This document shows, in pieces, positions 9,274 to 16,508 of a stretch of 26,355 nucleotides of DNA (the stretch's first letter is position 1; each line of letters begins with the position of its first letter). Under the pieces are notes generated by a model. That model made no database searches. It saw only the letters and a program-made list of their open reading frames with translations, and had not been told where the DNA came from. The position numbers and the translations under genes are program-made. Origin of the DNA: Nemertoderma westbladi (lineage: Eukaryota > Xenacoelomorpha > Nemertodermatida > Nemertodermatidae); contig JAUCBJ010001600.1 of assembly GCA_032718475.1 (NCBI GenBank), forward strand, positions 1 to 26,355, read 5' to 3'.

Positions 9274-9386
9274 TGCACTAATGATGTCACGCGTTTTTTT
9301 GACGATTTTCGACCCGGACCCCCCTCTGTCACAATCTGTGACGAATTTGGTAACCCCCCCCCCCCTTGAACGTCACGTCACCAAAA
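9274..9386. repeat. C-tract repeat with GTCAC motifs, copy 1 (MITE-like)
   Basis: The order of landmarks is ATGATGTCACGCG, C-rich patch, TGTCACAATCTGTGACGAA, a run of 12 C (9354-9365) and GAACGTCACGTCACC. The same order recurs at 9777-9885. Short GTGAC/GTCAC inverted motifs lie at both ends, as in some short non-autonomous DNA elements. I recall similar C-rich GTCAC repeats as widespread in invertebrate genomes, but the family could not be named without a search. Confidence 0.5.
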
Positions 9387-9504
9387 ATACCCCGTATAGT
9401 TAATAAAAAATGTTAAATTTGAATTTATGTTATTAATACTAAATGTTAATACTTCATTAATTCAGCTGTACACAATGACTAAACAAGGAAGACACCCCAC
9501 ATAT

Positions 9505-9723
9505 TCACTCCCATGGGAATGACGACATCTGAGTTTCGACATAGATCACCGGAAGTGCACCAGGTATCCGACCGACCATTGTTTCACTTCCTGGGTCTAA
9601 ATCTACTTCGTCCTTATCTACCCAGTCAATGTGGTGTTCTTCATCTTTATCGCCACTTAGAATTAACACTTCATCCCCTCGATTCGCGATTACTTGAATC
9701 GCAATTACTTGCATAGATTTCAC
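9505..9723 (-). CDS. Unassigned short reading frame between two C-tract repeats
   Basis: A 72-codon minus-strand frame; the first true ATG is at 9714, and the frame continues upstream without a stop for at least 30 bases. The product is acidic and not low-complexity (GDEVLILSGDKDEEHHIDW, then VDLDPGSETMVGRIPG), unlike most chance frames in this AT-rich region. No known domain was recognised. It lies between the two C-tract repeats, so it may be an internal remnant of a larger DNA transposon from which they derive, a host exon, or chance. The evidence is composition only. Confidence 0.25.
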   Translation of the reverse strand: MKSMQVIAIQVIANRGDEVLILSGDKDEEHHIDWVDKDEVDLDPGSETMVGRIPGALPVIYVETQMSSFPWE

Positions 9724-9776
9724 TGTGGCTGTTGATGTTGGTGTTGTGAAATTTATTTGTTCACAAAAAGTGCTAT

Positions 9777-9885
9777 AGTGACGTCACAAGTTTAGCTACC
9801 CAACCCCCCCCCCCCCCTTCCCCAATGTCACAAATTGTCACAAAATTGCAAACCCCCTCCTCCCCTTCGACCGTGACATCATACG
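9777..9885. repeat. C-tract repeat with GTCAC motifs, copy 2 (MITE-like)
   Basis: TGACGTCACAAG, a run of 14 C (9804-9817), AATGTCACAAATTGTCAC, a second C-rich patch and CGTGACATCA follow in the same order and orientation as at 9274-9386, with considerable divergence. A TATG microsatellite begins directly at its right end. Confidence 0.5.
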
Positions 9886-10034
9886 TATGTACGTATGTAT
9901 GTATGTATGTATGTATGTATGTATGTATGTATGTATGTATGTATGTATGTATGTATGTATGTATGTATGTATGTATGTATGTATGTATGTATGTATGTAT
10001 GTATGTATGTATGTATGTGTGTATGTATGTGTGT
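9884..10034. repeat. (TATG)n microsatellite
   Basis: About 37 nearly perfect tetranucleotide units, with slight degeneration at both ends (TACG at the left, TGTG at the right). The open frames through it encode only Tyr-Val-Cys-Met or Thr-Tyr-Ile-His repeats and are not genes. Confidence 0.97.
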
Positions 10035-11527
10035 TGGGTACTACTATAGAACAATTACGAGAATTTTTATTTAAGTTTTCTCCACTTCTTATATGTTTAT
10101 TATAGTTCTAGAACATCATCTACTTTTATTATAATATTATTAAAATATACTGGAATATAATTTGTAATATAATATAATATATATAAATACGGTAAAAATA
10201 TGGTGTATATGGTTACAAATATAATATTTTAAATAATGAGAAACAACTCCATTTTTTTTAATGTAAAAAATTGTTTTAAAAAATAATAGATAACTTGCAA
10301 AATCTCTAGCTACTATGAAAATTGGTAGCTATTAATGTTTATAGATACCGTAATTAAAAAGTGTAGTTAATTTTTCGAAAATGTTCTAGAACAAAAAATA
10401 TTTGTAGTAGAACATAATTATTTTACCTAACAATAGCTAACATCACATAGCATATTTATAAAAAAAGTAGGAAAAACTAGCTATATAGTAGCATAATTCT
10501 CCTTTGTGGGTACACATACTATAGGGAGTATACTAGTAACCCAGCGAACAGCGAACACCGCGAACGATACTTCTTGCAATCTTTAAACGCAAATACTTTA
10601 GCGGATTCTCAACAGTTGTTACATATTTTGAATCATTAAGCTTTATAATGAAATTACGACTAATGTGAAGAATGGCCACGATATGGAGGCAATATGAAAA
10701 ATATTCGTAAATAAAAATTATGGGGGGGGGGGGGGTCGTGCCATCAGAAAATCACACTCTATTACATGTGATGGTTTATAGCAAAGTAACTATTGAAACC
10801 CTATTAAATTCGTAGAATTTGTTCTTTGGATGTAAATAATAAGTATTGTAAATATTTTCAAAAATTGTTTTTTGGTATTTTTATTCATAGTAGCGCCAGA
10901 GTGGTGAGAAGTAGGGTGTATGGGGTAAAACACCTCGAGTATCCAGCGGGTATCGATATGATATAATACAGCAATAAGCAGTATATAATAATCCCGGAGC
11001 AGTCTGTGATCCGACTGACTGACTGATCGGCTACCGGTAGGTGTGATACAGGCTGGGTCGGTTGGTCACTGCTAAGGGGAACCCTCGTTAGGTCCCAGTC
11101 TCGGAGCTGTGGGAAACACAATGCTAGCACAACTTCTTTCACTTGCCATTTTGTCAGACACCTAAATCACGCAGTAGGTACACACAGAAAAAAAACCAAA
11201 AACCTAAAAAAACTTTCAGTTTCAAAGAGTCAGAAAAGGGGACATTTACGTACTGAGTATGCAGGACACAAGTAATAACTACTTGAGTGATCAAATGAAA
11301 TGCAGTTATAAGCAATATAAAGCGGGAACTGAGCGTGGGTTTTCAGTCTACGGAGGGTAGCTCAGAATGCCATTAGTTCACAGTTAGGTATACTTTCAGC
11401 TAAATTCTTCCGTCTAAACCCTAAGTACCCCAACTGCCTAAGTGATTTGTATGTAGGCCTACTGTTATGGTAAAAGGTAAACGTTCGTGGGGCCTTCGAG
11501 CAAGATAATGTATACTGTATATATATA
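10035..11527. other. AT-rich stretch without a supported gene
   Basis: About 1.5 kb. It contains a GTTCTAGAAC palindrome (10106-10115), a run of 14 G (10722-10735), several A+T-rich runs and a TGACTGACTGA tract near 11014-11026. A minus-strand frame at 10885-11142 ends in a hydrophobic, low-complexity tail and has no domain, so it was not annotated. No RNA gene was recognised. Confidence 0.4.
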
Positions 11528-11601
11528 CATATATATACTGTAGGCCTACTGTATATATATATATATACATATATATACAGTAGGCCTACAGTATATATAT
11601 G
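11528..11601. repeat. 74-bp near-perfect palindrome
   Basis: The arms 11528-11560 and 11569-11601 are perfect reverse complements (33 bp each). The centre pairs too except for one mismatched pair (11561/11568). Each arm contains TAGGCCTA within alternating TA sequence. The right arm ends at the first base of the GGTCAATTCCAT terminus. Such palindromes can form cruciforms and are prone to breakage and insertion. Confidence 0.85.
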
Positions 11602-11733
11602 GTCAATTCCATAAGAAACGGCCAAAAAAGTTAAAAAATTAAATGCATAATTTGTTATCACTGAATACACTTTCTGGTGCCATTTTTATCATAGATTATG
11701 AATATTATATTTAAAAGTCATCACTAAGGCCGT

Positions 11734-12003
11734 TTGTACAGATTTAGTAAAATACGACGCAGGGACGAGCGGGGGTCGTCGAGGGCTCTAATGCCAGCGC
11801 ACATACGAAGGGGGAGGCCAGCAAAGGTGGCACCGAAGAGAGTGTGGCGAAGAGTTAGAGGACGTATAGGAGGGCAGCAGGAGAGTGCCTACTGGAAGAA
11901 GGGGCACGTGAGAGTTTTTAGTCGTCCAAAGTTTTGGACTGAGGGGGGTGGGAATGAGGGCGAGACGCCCTTCCCACGCACAAAATATAAAATAATTATT
12001 TAA
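11734..12003 (+). CDS. Arg-rich unassigned reading frame before the minisatellite
   Basis: The frame is open up to a TAA at 12001-12003; it has no ATG at its beginning (the first in-frame ATG is near 11791). It encodes a very basic segment including RRGRPAKVAPKRVWRRVRGR, then WKKG and FSRPKFW. It ends where the minisatellite begins and is GC-richer than its AT-rich flanks. Given the polypurine tract and LTR further down, it might be the C-terminal end of an LTR-retrotransposon polyprotein. That is inference; no domain was recognised. Confidence 0.25.
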   Translation: MYRFSKIRRRDERGSSRALMPAHIRRGRPAKVAPKRVWRRVRGRIGGQQESAYWKKGHVRVFSRPKFWTEGGGNEGETPFPRTKYKIII

Positions 12004-12024
12004 TTAAAATAAGAAAATAAAAAT

Positions 12025-13560
12025 AATAGTTAGTTAGTTAGTAGGTACGTAGTACCTAGAGTTAGTTAGTTAGTAGGTACGTAGTACCTAGAGTTAGTTA
12101 GTTAGTAGGTACGTAGTACCTAGAGTTAGTTAGTTAGTAGGTACGTGTAGTACCGTTAGTAGAAGAGTTAGTAGGAGGGTACGTGTAGTACCGTTAGTAG
12201 AAGAGTTAGTAGGAGGGTACGTGTAGTACCGTTAGTAGAAGAGTTAGTAGGAGGGTACGTGTAGTACCGTTAGTAGAAGAGTTAGTAGGAGGGTACGTGT
12301 AGTACCGTTAGTAGAAGAGTTAGTAGGAGGGTACGTGTAGTACCGTTAGTAGAAGAGTTAGTAGGAGGGTACGTGTAGTACCGTTAGTAGAAGAGTTAGT
12401 AGGAGGGTACGTGTAGTACCGTTAGTAGAAGAGAGTTAGAGGGTACGTAAGTACCGCTAGTTAGTTAGAGTTAGAGGGTACGTAAGTACCGCTAGTTAGT
12501 TAGAGTTAGAGGGTACGTAAGTACCGCTAGTTAGTTAGAGAGTTAAAGGGTACGTAAGTACCGCTAGGTAGTTAGAGTTAGAGGGTACGTAGTACCGCTA
12601 GTTAGAGTAAGAGTTAGAGGGTACGTAATACCGCTAGTTAGAGTAAGAGTTAGAGGGTACGTAGTACCGTTAGTAGAGAGTTAGCAGAGTAGAGTTAGTA
12701 GTAGAATGGTTGTGGGCACCGTAAGCGCCACATAGAAAGTAGTAGCAGTAGAGGGTTGTGGGCACCGTAAGCGCCACGTAGTTAGAGTTAGTAGGGAATG
12801 GGCTGAACTTAGTGGGGCACGGGCGTGATGATGTGTTTGATGTAAGAGCAGGGTATGTTAATTAGAGTTAGTGGGAGTTAGAGGTTAGTAAGAGGGTACG
12901 TAGTACCGGTTGTGGTTGTGGGCACCGTTAGCGCCACGTAGATAGAGGTAGAGTTAGTAAGAGGGTACGTAGTACCGGTTGTGGTTGTGGGCACCGTTAG
13001 CGCCACGTAGAGAGTTAGTAGAGTTAGTTAGAGTTAGTAGTAGTTCACATAATTAACGTACCCACTCTGCCGGCATTCAGAGCGTCACGTGCAGGCGAGT
13101 GGATGTAAAGGAAGTAAGTTAGAGATAGGGTAGAATAGTAGAAGGGCACATAGGGTGCCAGGTAGTAGAGTTAGAGAGTTAGAGATAGAGTAGAGTAGCA
13201 GGGAGGGCACATAGGGTGCCAGGTAGTAGAGTTAGAGAGGTAGTAGTGTAGCAGAGGGGGCACATAGGGTGCCAGGTAGTAGAGCTAGAGAGGTAGTTGA
13301 GTAGTAGAAGGGCACATAGGGTGCCATATAGTAGAGTGGTTGTGGGCACCGCAAGCGCCACGTAGTTAGAAGAGTGGAGTAGAGTTAGTAGAGCTAGTTA
13401 GTAGAGTTAGCAGAGCTAGTGGAGTAGAGTAGAAAGTTAGTAGGAGTTAGTTAGACTTAGTAGAGAGTTAGAGTCAGTAGAAAGTTAGAGGCTCTCAGTT
13501 AGAGCTAGAAGTGGTAAGAGTTAGTAGTTAGCAGAGTTAGTTAGATAGTTAGAGTTAGTA
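12025..13560. repeat. Composite minisatellite with hairpin-bearing units
   Basis: GTTAG/GTTAGAG-rich spacers separate short inverted repeats. The sub-blocks are: a 32-bp unit with GGTACGTAGTACC, about 3.5 copies (12029-12150); a 38-bp unit with GGTACGTGTAGTACC, seven full copies (about 12154-12420); units of about 35 bp with GGTACGTAAGTACC and variants (12430-12680); units with GTGGGCACCGTAAGCGCCAC and a mixture (12710-13030); four longer units with GGCACATAGGGTGCC (13140-13340); and a degenerate GTTAG/TAGAG tail (13380-13560). By hand count there are about 29 hairpin cores. The stem changes from GGTAC/GTACC to GGCAC/GTGCC by matched substitutions on both sides. No coding content is supported. 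Confidence 0.9.
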
Positions 13561-13619
13561 AGCAGTAGGTAGATAGTATGATAGCACAGGGGTAGCATTA
13601 GAGATTAAAGCCTTAGGGA

Positions 13620-13904
13620 GTGACAAGAGAGTGGAGAGGTGATAGTGCGGAGTGCGAAGAGAACGTGGGCGCAATTCAAGTGTGGGGGAGGAGAAGTGAG
13701 AGGAAGAGTGTGGGACGAGGAGGTCCGGGAGTATGCGAGAGTTGGAGTAGAGTGGTGAGAGTGTTGGGGAAACAAAAATTGTGTGAGAGAAGCGCACGAT
13801 CGGCCCGACACGAGACGCCAGAGGGTAGTGACATCATACCCATAGGGAGCGGCCTGGAAAGCCGGCTCCGAAAGAAAATAGACCCACCCCACACCCGATA
13901 CTAG
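13620..13904 (+). CDS. Unassigned basic reading frame between minisatellite and LTR
   Basis: Open frame of 94 codons beginning at a GTG with no in-frame ATG near its start, ending in a TAG at 13902-13904. It is rich in Gly, Arg, Ser and Glu and shows no recognised domain. It lies 75 bases before the LTR polypurine tract, the position of the last coding part of an LTR retrotransposon. The opposite strand is also open here, so base composition could explain it. Confidence 0.2.
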   Translation: MTREWRGDSAECEENVGAIQVWGRRSERKSVGRGGPGVCESWSRVVRVLGKQKLCERSARSARHETPEGSDIIPIGSGLESRLRKKIDPPHTRY

Positions 13905-13941
13905 ATCGGGATCCAGCGGAATTGTAGCGCACTTTAGTTGG

Positions 13942-13970
13942 ATGCTATCTTCTCACCGGGAAGATAGCAT
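13942..13970. repeat. Perfect 11-bp hairpin before the polypurine tract
   Basis: ATGCTATCTTC (13942-13952) and GAAGATAGCAT (13960-13970) pair perfectly around a 7-base loop. The next base begins the G-run that serves as the polypurine tract. Confidence 0.85.
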
Positions 13971-13979
13971 GGGGGGGAG
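13971..13979 (+). promoter_or_regulatory. Polypurine tract of an LTR retrotransposon
   Basis: GGGGGGGAG directly precedes the TGTTAGC start of the LTR. A purine run at this position is the expected primer site for plus-strand DNA synthesis in LTR retrotransposons. Confidence 0.65.
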
Positions 13980-14511
13980 TGTTAGCTTATCCAATTCCGC
14001 TAACACAAACCCATAGAGTGAGCCATAAAGCAATATTGGGAGCACGAGGTTGATTACCAATCAACCTCGTGTCAGCCCAGTAAACGGGGACAATAGGCCC
14101 CAAAGGAGACACACACAATAAGGGGTCAGGGGCCAAACCCCTAACCGAGAGAGAACACAGGGAGTGAAGGGAAACACTCCAAAGGGTGCCAACAGGGATA
14201 TCAACCAATCAGAGGGGGGAAAGGCATCGATTGAGTAGCAATAAGGCCACCGTGCAATATAACCAGTAACCTGTAATCATTCATTCAGTTTACTCAGTCA
14301 GATCAGTAGGGTGGAACGGGGACTTCTGTCACCGTCCGCTACCGCCATCATACTTATATTACCTATTGTGCATACTATACTATATATATATCAGACTATT
14401 ATACCTTATACATATAACCGGACACCAGAACTATTTTACCTTTCACACAACGGCGGGGACGCGTGGATAGAAAACCCAACGGATAAACCGGGATCCGTAG
14501 ATCCCGTCACA
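13980..14511 (+). mobile_element. LTR (3' LTR) of a retrotransposon, 532 bp
   Basis: It begins TGTTAGC after a polypurine tract and ends CGTCACA, giving TG...CA ends with a 3-bp TGT/ACA inverted terminus. Inside are GTGTTAGC/GCTAACAC (13979-13986/13999-14006), a perfect 13-bp hairpin (14043-14071), a TATA-like AATATAA at 14256-14262 followed about 25-30 bases later by a probable start of the R region, and GGGATC/GATCCC near the 3' end. No second copy was found in the window, so the 5' LTR is missing or outside. Without the partner LTR or a gene for protease, RT or integrase, the superfamily is open; Ty3/Gypsy-like is a guess. Confidence 0.6.
14043..14071. repeat. Perfect 13-bp hairpin in the LTR
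   Basis: CACGAGGTTGATT (14043-14055) pairs perfectly with AATCAACCTCGTG (14059-14071) around the 3-base loop ACC. It lies in the U3 part of the LTR, upstream of the TATA-like element. Confidence 0.9.
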
Positions 14512-14719
14512 CTATCTCTTTTTTTGAGATAATTCTTCAAAATTAAGTCAGTTTATGATCCGTCATAATTTCTAAAGTACACGGAATAAATTGATGTTTT
14601 CGGTACCAATATCAAGGTTATCTATTACTGCATCAATTAAGCTATTACAAAGTGGTAGTGCATACTTGTATGTAAAGAAAATTAAATTTGGTGTTAAATA
14701 CACTCTTGTAAATTTCACA
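14512..14719. other. Gene-free stretch between LTR and subterminal array
   Basis: AT-rich sequence starting with a short hairpin TATCTC/GAGATA (14513-14531 region). A small open frame crosses it and runs into the first 13-mer; no domain was recognised and it was not annotated as a gene. Confidence 0.35.
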
Positions 14720-15912
14720 AACGTCCGACACTTTTTTTCACAATTTTCTTTCTATTTACACGGCCAATCAAATAGAGTTGGTTTTGTGGAAGTTATTGAA
14801 GTGCCGAACTGAAAGCCTCTGCTATTGGTTGTTGCTCTTGGCAACAGGCATGTACAGAAGCCCAGAATATGCACCTTTGTTTGATAAACGTCCGACCCCT
14901 AAAATGTAACTGTAATGTGATTGGATGTAAAACATGATTAGATGGCTTTACCCGGCATTAAAATGTCACATAAAACAATAGTTAATTCCAGCAAGTAGTA
15001 GCCAATTTGTTACGCTAAGTGCGACGGTGGGAGGGGGGTAACAGCACGGGACGATACTTCCATTGATTTATCCACATTAGTACTAATATAAGAATCTGGA
15101 TAAGTCTGTTATAATTGGAACGTCCGACACCATAATTCCGACACAAAACGTCCGACACCATAATTCCGACACAAAACGTCCGACACCATTTAATTTACAA
15201 TCAAACTGCAATAACTGTGTGTTAGATTGATGATATTACAAAAGTTTGATATATATTAGTTAAACACATAGTTGCAGATTATTGTGTTTAACCATAATTT
15301 AACCATTTAGCACCACATAAAAAGTTTTCGAGAAATAAGTGATAAAAAAATGTACAGTTCGATAAACGTGCCATAGTTGTGAACGAAATTATTTTATTTT
15401 TCTACCCCCGTAAAGAAGATATGTTGTTTAAGACAAAGCGAATATGAACCCTCGCATTCATTACCAACAAAGTACAAATAAAAGAACCTGGATTAGTGGG
15501 CAAATCCAAACGTCCGACACCAAACGTCCGACACCATTTCAATTCCAATCAAACTACAAAAACTGTATGTTAGATTTAGGATATTACAAAGGTTGGATTA
15601 ATACTAGGTAGCCTAATAGTTGCTGATCACTGTGGTTAGCCAAAATTTGCAAAAGCTCTCATCGGCACTGTTACACGAATGTTTTAATTTTTAGCCAAAA
15701 ATTACTGTCCCAAAACTCAAACGTCCGACACCCACTTTTTAAACTCGAATTTCAAGAACTCTAGTAGTTTTCAGTGGACAAATTATGTGTTCTCATATAG
15801 AGCTTCGAATTTGGGGTAGTATAAGCATTACTCTGATTGACCTTGAATTAACAACTTCCTACAAATAGTAAAAAACAACCGAAAATTTGGGTTTGCCCCA
15901 ACGTCCGACACC
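14720..15912. repeat. Dispersed array of the 13-mer AACGTCCGACACC
   Basis: Nine copies lie in the same orientation, starting at 14720 (last base changed), 14887 (variant GACCC), 15119, 15147, 15175, 15509, 15523, 15720 and 15900. Three of them are in a 28-bp tandem unit with the half motif ATTCCGACACAA. The last copy abuts the inverted terminus at 15913. The sequence after the third tandem copy (15185-15250) is similar to that after the pair at 15509/15523 (15533-15597), so part of the array grew by duplication of a unit of about 350 bp. The pattern fits transposase-binding subterminal repeats. No coding region is present. Confidence 0.8.
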
Positions 15913-15945
15913 ATGGAATTGACCATATACAGTATATATATGTAT

Positions 15946-16502
15946 GTGCCATGGCAAAACTCTGAGGTTACTTGTAAGAGAGAAGATCTTAAGATAGCCT
16001 ACAAAGTTAAAACCGAACAACCAACAACCGAAAACATTAACAAGGTTGAGAAAGCTAAGGACGATCTTAAATTGGCTTACAATATCAGCCAGGAAAAGTA
16101 CATACAGGATAAAACTGAAGCAATTACAACTGCTCACATACAGCAACAATCAAGACTTACCTGGCAAACTGTAAATGAGGTATCTGGTCGGAAAAGTTGT
16201 GCAAAGGGGCGCCTCAAAGCCGATAGTCCTGAAGAACGTGTTGGGAAGTGGAAAAATCACTTCAGCAACTTGCTTGGGCAGCCACCAAACATCGAGGTCA
16301 GCCCTACAAGGAAAATATATGACAAGACACTACCTATAGAAACAGGGGACTTCACACCTGCCGAACTCCAAAGAAGCATTAAAAGCATGTCCAATAATAA
16401 AGCGAGTGGATTAGATGAAATCCCAGCGGAGGTATGGAAAACCGGAGTGCTAAATAGACCATTATTGAATGTTTGCAACCGGATGTTAAAAGGGGAAAAG
16501 CC
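15946..16502 (+). pseudogene. RTE-like LINE element C, 5' fragment (linker and RT fingers)
   Basis: The plus-strand frame is open across the region. It encodes the linker and start of the RT domain typical of RTE-like ORF2 proteins: LTWQTVNEVSGRKS, SPEERVGKWKNHFSNLLGQPP, NNKASGLDEIPAEVWKTG and CNRMLKGEKPP. The corresponding blocks in copies A/B are WKSINLLTGRKS, NGWKAHFEKLL and NRASGVDGVPPEVFK, so C is a related but distinct family. The endonuclease part is absent because the left side is the candidate transposon. The frame is interrupted at 16508 by LINE copy B and resumes at 20018. Confidence 0.85.
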
Positions 16503-16508
16503 ACCACC
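16503..16508. repeat. Inferred target-site duplication, left copy (ACCACC)
   Basis: ACCACC occurs here and at 20012-20017. Removing 16509-20011 and one copy joins the two halves of element C in frame, with three Pro codons followed by Ile-Trp. A 6-bp low-complexity duplication alone would be weak; the restored frame supports it. Confidence 0.65.

Larger units (their letters stand above)
11596..15929. mobile_element. Candidate DNA transposon or composite repeat with short terminal inverted repeats
   Basis: TATATGGTCAATTCCAT (11596-11612) is matched inverted by ATGGAATTGACCATATA (15913-15929), a 17-bp pair of which the outer five bases are generic TA sequence. The 13-mer array at the right (14720-15912) runs right up to the inner edge of the right terminus, as subterminal repeats of DNA transposons do. 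No transposase was recognised, so it would be non-autonomous. The interior includes a minisatellite and an LTR-retrotransposon end that probably arrived separately. The target duplication cannot be resolved in the flanking TA repeats. The 12-bp core alone could occur by chance in a window of this size, so the call rests on its position next to the array. Confidence 0.4.

Noticed and set aside
9773-10105. Open frames across the TATG microsatellite
   Set aside because: They encode only a four-residue repeat dictated by the tetranucleotide and have no other coding signal.
10885-11142. 85-codon minus-strand frame with a hydrophobic tail
   Set aside because: Low-complexity Leu/Ile/Tyr tail, no recognisable domain, and AT-rich composition.
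12025-13560. Telomere-like repeat because of the TTAG-rich strand
   Set aside because: The TTAG runs are spacers within longer units carrying hairpins; no TTAGGG or TTAGG tandem run is present and unique sequence lies on both sides.
14591-14812. 73-codon plus-strand frame
   Set aside because: It runs through the 13-mer array, has no domain and is AT-rich; a non-coding repeat explains the region better.
14720-15912. CRISPR-like array (short identical repeats)
   Set aside because: Spacing is irregular (14 to over 300 bases), the repeat is only 13 bp, the sequences between are partly duplicated, and the setting is eukaryotic.
11601-15924. Treating the 12-bp inverted match alone as proof of a DNA transposon
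   Set aside because: In a 26-kb AT-rich window, inverted 12-bp matches are expected by chance. The call was kept only at low confidence because of the adjoining array and the extension to 17 bp.
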